Of a stretch of DNA of 36,159 bases, positions 31,309-36,159 are shown one piece after another (within the stretch, counting starts at the first letter, position 1; each line of letters opens with the position of its first letter). The position numbers and the translations under genes were made by a program. The DNA comes from Candidatus Tepidiaquacellales bacterium UBA6667 (GTDB taxonomy: Bacteria; Bacteroidota; Ignavibacteria; Tepidaquicellales; Tepidaquicellaceae), in NCBI GenBank assembly GCA_002455255.1, contig DKKL01000035.1:168502-204660 (forward strand). The letters are read 5' to 3'. The notes under the pieces were generated by a model. It worked only from the letters and a program-made list of their open reading frames with translations. It had not been told where the DNA came from and did not search any database.

Positions 31309-32622
31309 ATGAAATTCTTAATTTTAATAATAATGATTATGTTTATAAAATCAGCAAATTCTCAGGAAAAAACTCTAACAAAACAGGAAAAAGATTTAAT
31401 GTTGAAAAATTTCGGCGTTCTACTTTCTGAAAAATATGTTTTCCCGGATATTGGAATTAAAATGAAAGAATATCTTGATAATTCAGTTAAATCCGGGTCT
31501 TATGATGATGTAAATTTTGTTCAGGAATTTACAATGAAATTAAAACAGGACTTGCAAAATATTTGTAAAGATAAACATTTGCAGTTAAATTTTAATCCGG
31601 AAAATGCAAAACTGTATTCAAACGAAAATCCTCAAAATTCAGATCCTGAGTTAGACAGGCAATATTTAGAAGAAATGAAATTTATCAATTATGGAATTGA
31701 AAAAATTGAAAGGTTAAAGGGAAATATCGGATATATTGATATACGTTTATTTCCTGATATAAATATAGCAAAAGATAAATACATTTCTTCTATGAAGATG
31801 CTTGAAGATACAGAAGTTTTAATAATAGACCTAAGAAAACATTCAGGTGGTGATCCTTCAACTGTTCAGTTTCTTTGTAGTTATTTTTTTGAAGGTGAAC
31901 CATTTTTATTAAATTCAATTTACAACCGGCTTGAAGATAAAACCCGTGATTATTTTACTTTGAATGATTTACCCGGTAAAAAACTTCCTAATGTTGATAT
32001 TTATATTCTCACAAGTAAATTTACATTTTCAGGTGCTGAGGAATTCGCTTATAATTTGAAGAACTTAAAAAGAGCTACAATTATAGGTGAGGTTACAGGT
32101 GGTGGAGCAAATCCTGTTACTGCCTTTAATGTTGATGATAAATTTGTTGCATTGATTCCCACAGGAAGAGCAATTAACCCTATTACAAAAACTAACTGGG
32201 AAGGAGTCGGCGTTGAACCTGATATCAAAACAACAAATGATAAAGCATTTGATATTGCTTATCTGGCTGCATTAAAGTCTTTAGCAAAAAATTCTACGGA
32301 ATTAAATAAAAAATTTCCTTATGATTGGATAATTGAATCTATCGAAGCTAAAGTTGAAAATTATATACTAAATGAAACGGAAAAATCAGAATATTCAGGG
32401 AAATATGGTGAAAGAATAATCACGATAGAAAATGGTAATCTGATTTATGAACGTCCGGGAGTAGGAGTTAAAACGAAACTAATCCCAATGAAAAAAGATT
32501 TATTTGCAGTTGAAAGCGTTGAATATTTCAGGATTCGATTTATAAGAGATCAGGATGGTAATATAATTGAACTAATGGGGTTGTATGATAACGGGATGAA
32601 AGATAAATCCAAAAAAGAATAA
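31309..32622 (+). CDS. Exported S41-family peptidase
   Basis: A 437-residue serine peptidase of the IRBP/tricorn-like S41 family. A signal peptide (about residues 1-18, ending ANSQ) sends it out of the cytoplasm. An N-terminal helical domain (about 20-115, EKDLMLKNFGVLLSEKYVFPDIG) is followed by the S41 core: GNIGYIDIRLFPD, LIIDLRKHSGGDPSTV, and TSKFTFSGAEEF with nucleophile S241 by position, then IGEVTGGGANP. A C-terminal beta domain of about 100 residues ends the protein. No PDZ domain is seen, so it is not a CtpA-type processing protease. It lies behind the interrupted MarR gene, which may have controlled it. Confidence 0.9.
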   Translation: MKFLILIIMIMFIKSANSQEKTLTKQEKDLMLKNFGVLLSEKYVFPDIGIKMKEYLDNSVKSGSYDDVNFVQEFTMKLKQDLQNICKDKHLQLNFNPENAKLYSNENPQNSDPELDRQYLEEMKFINYGIEKIERLKGNIGYIDIRLFPDINIAKDKYISSMKMLEDTEVLIIDLRKHSGGDPSTVQFLCSYFFEGEPFLLNSIYNRLEDKTRDYFTLNDLPGKKLPNVDIYILTSKFTFSGAEEFAYNLKNLKRATIIGEVTGGGANPVTAFNVDDKFVALIPTGRAINPITKTNWEGVGVEPDIKTTNDKAFDIAYLAALKSLAKNSTELNKKFPYDWIIESIEAKVENYILNETEKSEYSGKYGERIITIENGNLIYERPGVGVKTKLIPMKKDLFAVESVEYFRIRFIRDQDGNIIELMGLYDNGMKDKSKKE

Positions 32623-32623
32623 A

Positions 32624-32651
32624 AAAAAATCCGGCTTAAGCCGGATTTTTT
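32624..32651. terminator. Bidirectional intrinsic terminator between S41 peptidase and desaturase
   Basis: Perfect 12-bp inverted repeat: AAAAAATCCGGC (32624-32635) and GCCGGATTTTTT (32640-32651) around TTAA. It starts directly after the peptidase stop and overlaps the stop codon of the convergent desaturase gene (32636-32638), serving both strands. Confidence 0.9.
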
Positions 32652-33517
32652 ATAGTTTTGCTTGATTCTATTCTATCAAGTCGCATAGAATTAGTTCTGT
32701 ATTTCTTTATGAATAACCCAAGGAAATATACTCTGAAAATATAACCCCAAAAACTTTTCTCTTTTAGCGAATCATCAATATGATGAGCTATTTTTTTATG
32801 CTCTTCCGGAATTAAACTCCAGTGAACACCTGCCTTTTCATGATGAATAGTATGTAAACCGTTATTGAAAAGTAAAAAATTTAATTTTCCAGTGAAATTT
32901 CTTGAATGGTTCCATTCAGATTCCTCATTGGCGTGAACATGTTGAACATAATTGAATATTAATACACTGAATAAACTAACCTGCTGAGGTATTATCACAA
33001 ATAACAACGCTTTCTGCCAATCTATCAATAGCCAAACTATTATCCAAACTGCCAATACAACATATTGCAATATGCACATAACAAACTTTTTCCTGTTGTT
33101 CTTATAAAGATCTTTAAGATAAAGTGAAATTGCTTTTTGTTGGTAATACCCACTGATTGTAGGGTATGTAATCAATGTTAAAAAATTATTTTTTTCACTG
33201 AACCTATATGTTATGGTATAATCACCTTCTTTATTATTAAGTCTGTGATGGTTTTTATTGTGAGTAGGAATCCAGGCAAAAATAGGGAATCCGTAAAAAA
33301 TTGTCAGCCACCAGTCAGTTAAGGTGTTCAAAAAATTATTCTTCCACATTGGAAGGTGATTGTGATTGTGAACCATAACTGCTACTGCAACTGAAAAAAA
33401 TAAATAAATAAAAAAAATAAAAATGTTAAAACCAAATACAAACCATTGTAAAATGAATAGTGATGTAGTGATTATAGCATAAATTATCGATTTGATGTCT
33501 GCTTTATATCTTAGCAT
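32636..33517 (-). CDS. Membrane fatty acid desaturase
   Basis: A 293-residue integral membrane di-iron desaturase. The three histidine clusters are present and in order: H50-N-H-N-H54, H86-N-K-N-H90-H91, and H222-T-I-H225-H226. An extra Q-H-V-H (193-195) may contribute a ligand. Hydrophobic segments at about 10-30, 33-50, 68-84, 150-170 and 172-192 give the usual four-helix plan. It introduces double bonds into acyl chains (or hydroxylates a related lipid); substrate and position are not readable. Electron donor genes are not adjacent. It is divergent from the GH81 gene. Confidence 0.88.
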   Translation of the reverse strand: MLRYKADIKSIIYAIITTSLFILQWFVFGFNIFIFFIYLFFSVAVAVMVHNHNHLPMWKNNFLNTLTDWWLTIFYGFPIFAWIPTHNKNHHRLNNKEGDYTITYRFSEKNNFLTLITYPTISGYYQQKAISLYLKDLYKNNRKKFVMCILQYVVLAVWIIVWLLIDWQKALLFVIIPQQVSLFSVLIFNYVQHVHANEESEWNHSRNFTGKLNFLLFNNGLHTIHHEKAGVHWSLIPEEHKKIAHHIDDSLKEKSFWGYIFRVYFLGLFIKKYRTNSMRLDRIESSKTIKNPA

Positions 33518-33628
33518 AAATAATTTCTTTAAATTAATAAGTCAATGTAAATATAGTATAAATAAACGATAAATTATTTATATTTACATTTGTATATTCC
33601 AATAAAATAGTAAACTAAAACAATTATT

Positions 33629-36159
33629 ATGAAACTAATTTTACTAATTTCTTGTCTTTTTGTTTCAACCAATATTTACTCTCAATGGACATATGGAAAC
33701 GAACCATTTTCTACTTCTCAACCTTTTCTTTCAACTTTAGGTTCCGCTGTCCAGAATAAAATCCCAAAAACATTTATGATGGATAGCATTTCAGGTGCTA
33801 CTCCCACAAATGCCTGGTTCCAAAATTTAATAATAAAAGAGGGAACTTTCCCTTCATTTAACTATGTACCCGGCAGATTAGATGTTGGTGCTGAAAAAAT
33901 TTTTCCATTCCCATATATAGCAAGGTTTGCTTATACAACACCTCCAATTACCAATCCAAAATTACTCGGTTGGGGATATACAACAACTGCATTTCAGTTT
34001 GGACAGAATTATTGGAATCCTGCGGATACTTCAAACGGAATTTCCTGGCTTCCTGATGCTTATTATTTTTTTGGTTCACTTGACAGTGCATCTTTAGGTA
34101 TGCCTTTTTTGCAAAATCATGATGATTTATCTGCAACTGTTAAATGGCGAGGGACAGGTTCTAATTTTATGCAAGCTCCAATTGTAAGAGGTTCACCTTA
34201 TTTTACTATGCAATATAACGGTATCAGACCATTAATAACCATAAACGGTTCTGCTATGTTATCTGTAAATGGTCAGCCAATTGGTGCATCTAATCCGGTA
34301 GTTTCGGGAAATAAATTTGTAATAGAATTTGCAGGTGCTTTACCGGGTAATAATACGATAATTGTTTTATATGCCACTGAAAATATTACTCTTACATTCT
34401 TCCCTTTATATGCATCCGCTTCTGCTAACTACTCTGGTTTTTTAAGGATGGCTTATGTAACAACTAAAAATCTAGACCCAAACTCTGCCGATTCAACAGC
34501 AAGAATTCAGTTACTCGACAGATATTCAAAATTTGTCCCAACAGGTGGCACAGTTTCATCAACAGTTTCAGCAGATACAACAGTTTTTAATTTTAGATTT
34601 AATTTTCAAACCAACAGTTCAAGTGATTCTCTTTTAATGATGGCTCTTCCTCATCATCAGGATATGTTAACAAATGCAACTTCTAATGTACTAAAATATC
34701 AGACATTAAGAGGGGAGATGAAAGAAGTGTATTCCAAAACTTGGAATATGAATGAGAATTTAATTCCTAATTATTCTTGGAACTGGACATCAAATTTATC
34801 AAATGTTCCAAATACCGGAACTGAAAAATGGTATGATTCTTTATACTTATCTGTAAAAGCTGATCTTGATTCTACAATAGGTGCAAGATATCAAATTCCA
34901 AATGGAACTAACCAACCGACAACATCCCCATATGGATTCGGAAAAAATGTTACTCGAATGGCTCGAATTCTTGTTATAGCTGACGAACTGTCGGAGCGTT
35001 ATCAGGCAACCGATCCGGGAAATTTTAGAATAGATTCATTAAACAGACTTACCTCACAAGGTCGCGATACTTTATTCAAATTTATTTCAAACTATATAAG
35101 CGGAAACAATTTGCTTTGGAATCCACCTCCTCCATCTTGGTCAGGCGGTCAAAATAATAAATTAATTTGGGATAACCGTTATGGCGGAATAGTTTCTTAT
35201 CTTAGCTGGCTCGCAATGGATAATAACGACCCGAATGTTTATAACTTTGATTTCGGAAATGCAAGATATAATGACCATGCATTTCATTACGGTTATATAA
35301 TCTATGCCGCCGCAGTTGTTGCAAAGAAAAAACCTGAGTTATTTTCAAATTCCGGAAATCAGTATTTTAATAGAATTCTCGATTTATGTCGTGATATCGG
35401 AAATCCTAATAAATCTGATTCATATTTTCCTTTACACAGACACAAAGACTGGTATGACGGTAACAGTTGGATGAATGGTTTACAAGCCGGTGGTGCAGGG
35501 CGAGATCAGGAGTCTTCAAGCGAAGCAGCAAACGCATATTACGGTATGTATCTTTTTGGTCTTGCGATGAATAATGAAAACCTGAAAAATACAGGTAAGT
35601 TAATGCTTGCTTCAGAACTAAGAGTTTTCAGAAAATATTACAGATCTATTCAGCAGACAAATCCTAATTATGGATCATACACACAAAGACATATTGTAGT
35701 AGGGAACTTATGGCATTCATTGATTACAAGTAATACATACGGAAGCACTGCAAGGTTTATTTACGGTGTACATATGTTACCAAAAAATCCGTTTATAAAT
35801 GTTATGTGGGATGGAACATTCGCAAATACAGTTTGGACGCAGGTTTATACAAATCAGGTACCGACAACTTTAATACAGGATTTATCTTTATTTACAGCTC
35901 CATTTAGTGTATTAAATACGGGGACGGTTTCAGTGATGACTTATAATATGCCTGTTCAGGCGATTGCAAATCCTGATGCCGCATTGACATATTTTAGGAC
36001 TTACAGAGGGTTCTCCGGTTATTTTGATGACGGAACTTCAAAAGCAGATGTCTTTTATTATATTTTATCCCGAAAATTTAGCCCAGTTGGGATTAATTTA
36101 TCTGAATTAGGAAACAATATTCCGGGAGAGTATATATTAAAACAGAATTATCCAAATCC
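33629..36159 (+). CDS. GH81 endo-beta-1,3-glucanase, T9SS cargo (3' end cut by window)
   Basis: The frame is open from the ATG at 33629 to the window end, 843 codons, with no stop. Signal peptide: MKLILLISCLFVSTNIYSQ. The N-terminal beta-sandwich of GH81 is recognisable from TPTNAWFQNL and HDDLSATVKW. The catalytic alpha-barrel has the family signatures YND549HAFHYG (with H553), DWYDGNSW (607-614) and DQE628SSSE632A, corresponding to the acid and base residues known in GH81. These enzymes invert and cleave internal beta-1,3-glucan bonds (laminarin, fungal or algal glucan). The window ends in LKQNYPNP, the beginning of a T9SS type A sorting domain, so about 75 residues are missing. It should act at or outside the cell surface in polysaccharide use. 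Confidence 0.93.
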   Translation, partial: MKLILLISCLFVSTNIYSQWTYGNEPFSTSQPFLSTLGSAVQNKIPKTFMMDSISGATPTNAWFQNLIIKEGTFPSFNYVPGRLDVGAEKIFPFPYIARFAYTTPPITNPKLLGWGYTTTAFQFGQNYWNPADTSNGISWLPDAYYFFGSLDSASLGMPFLQNHDDLSATVKWRGTGSNFMQAPIVRGSPYFTMQYNGIRPLITINGSAMLSVNGQPIGASNPVVSGNKFVIEFAGALPGNNTIIVLYATENITLTFFPLYASASANYSGFLRMAYVTTKNLDPNSADSTARIQLLDRYSKFVPTGGTVSSTVSADTTVFNFRFNFQTNSSSDSLLMMALPHHQDMLTNATSNVLKYQTLRGEMKEVYSKTWNMNENLIPNYSWNWTSNLSNVPNTGTEKWYDSLYLSVKADLDSTIGARYQIPNGTNQPTTSPYGFGKNVTRMARILVIADELSERYQATDPGNFRIDSLNRLTSQGRDTLFKFISNYISGNNLLWNPPPPSWSGGQNNKLIWDNRYGGIVSYLSWLAMDNNDPNVYNFDFGNARYNDHAFHYGYIIYAAAVVAKKKPELFSNSGNQYFNRILDLCRDIGNPNKSDSYFPLHRHKDWYDGNSWMNGLQAGGAGRDQESSSEAANAYYGMYLFGLAMNNENLKNTGKLMLASELRVFRKYYRSIQQTNPNYGSYTQRHIVVGNLWHSLITSNTYGSTARFIYGVHMLPKNPFINVMWDGTFANTVWTQVYTNQVPTTLIQDLSLFTAPFSVLNTGTVSVMTYNMPVQAIANPDAALTYFRTYRGFSGYFDDGTSKADVFYYILSRKFSPVGINLSELGNNIPGEYILKQNYPN

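Noticed and set aside
33948..34136. Minus-strand frame of 62 codons
   Set aside because: Antisense to the GH81 catalytic protein, whose family motifs establish the + strand frame.

Overview
The window is AT-rich and reads like a chromosome segment from the Ignavibacteriota (Ignavibacteria, Bacteroidota/Chlorobiota side of the FCB group). The evidence is the C-terminal type IX secretion (T9SS) type A sorting module with the NYPNPFNPSTKI-like motif in five secreted proteins. Supporting signs are a Chlorobi-like malate dehydrogenase, near absence of Shine-Dalgarno sequences, and many TTG/ATG starts preceded only by A/T. The taxonomic assignment is inference; no rRNA is present.

Positions 1-5260 hold housekeeping genes: an LpxH-like metallophosphoesterase (+), then a tight minus-strand operon that reads tRNA-Leu(CAG) - recJ - yebC - ruvC - ruvA - ppa. 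Positions 5570-8672 (+) hold an orphan ABC-2-type ATPase, an outer-membrane barrel-like protein and an RsbW-like ATPase. Positions 8718-10869 (-) read rplU - SAM methyltransferase - rpmA - mdh.

Positions 11076-15134 (+) look like a metal-uptake locus: a small membrane protein with a Cys cluster, a TonB-dependent receptor, and a lipoprotein with BNR-like repeats, a C-E-C-C motif and a His-rich tail. Positions 15223-27193 are a mirror-symmetric accessory block. Two long intracellular helical proteins face each other, and each is divergently transcribed from a T9SS-secreted YCF48/BNR-repeat protein. A secreted beta-helix protein follows on the right. tRNA-Ala(GGC) and an exported MsrB-MsrA fusion lipoprotein come next (27292-28510).

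Positions 28511-28934 carry no convincing protein gene but are strongly structured. Two inverted-repeat elements, each followed by a T tract, precede a secreted sialidase-like protein (28935-30734) that has a textbook Shine-Dalgarno sequence. A perfect 9-nt complement of that Shine-Dalgarno lies inside the first element. This is the best candidate for an undescribed regulatory system here. After it come a MarR gene interrupted by an in-frame stop, with a perfect palindrome just upstream, an S41 peptidase, a fatty acid desaturase (-), and a GH81 endo-beta-1,3-glucanase that runs off the right end just inside its T9SS sorting motif.

Taken together, the accessory half is mostly about exporting surface proteins (T9SS cargo, lipoproteins, outer-membrane barrels), with regulators beside them. 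No CRISPR array, insertion sequence, integrase or phage gene was seen.
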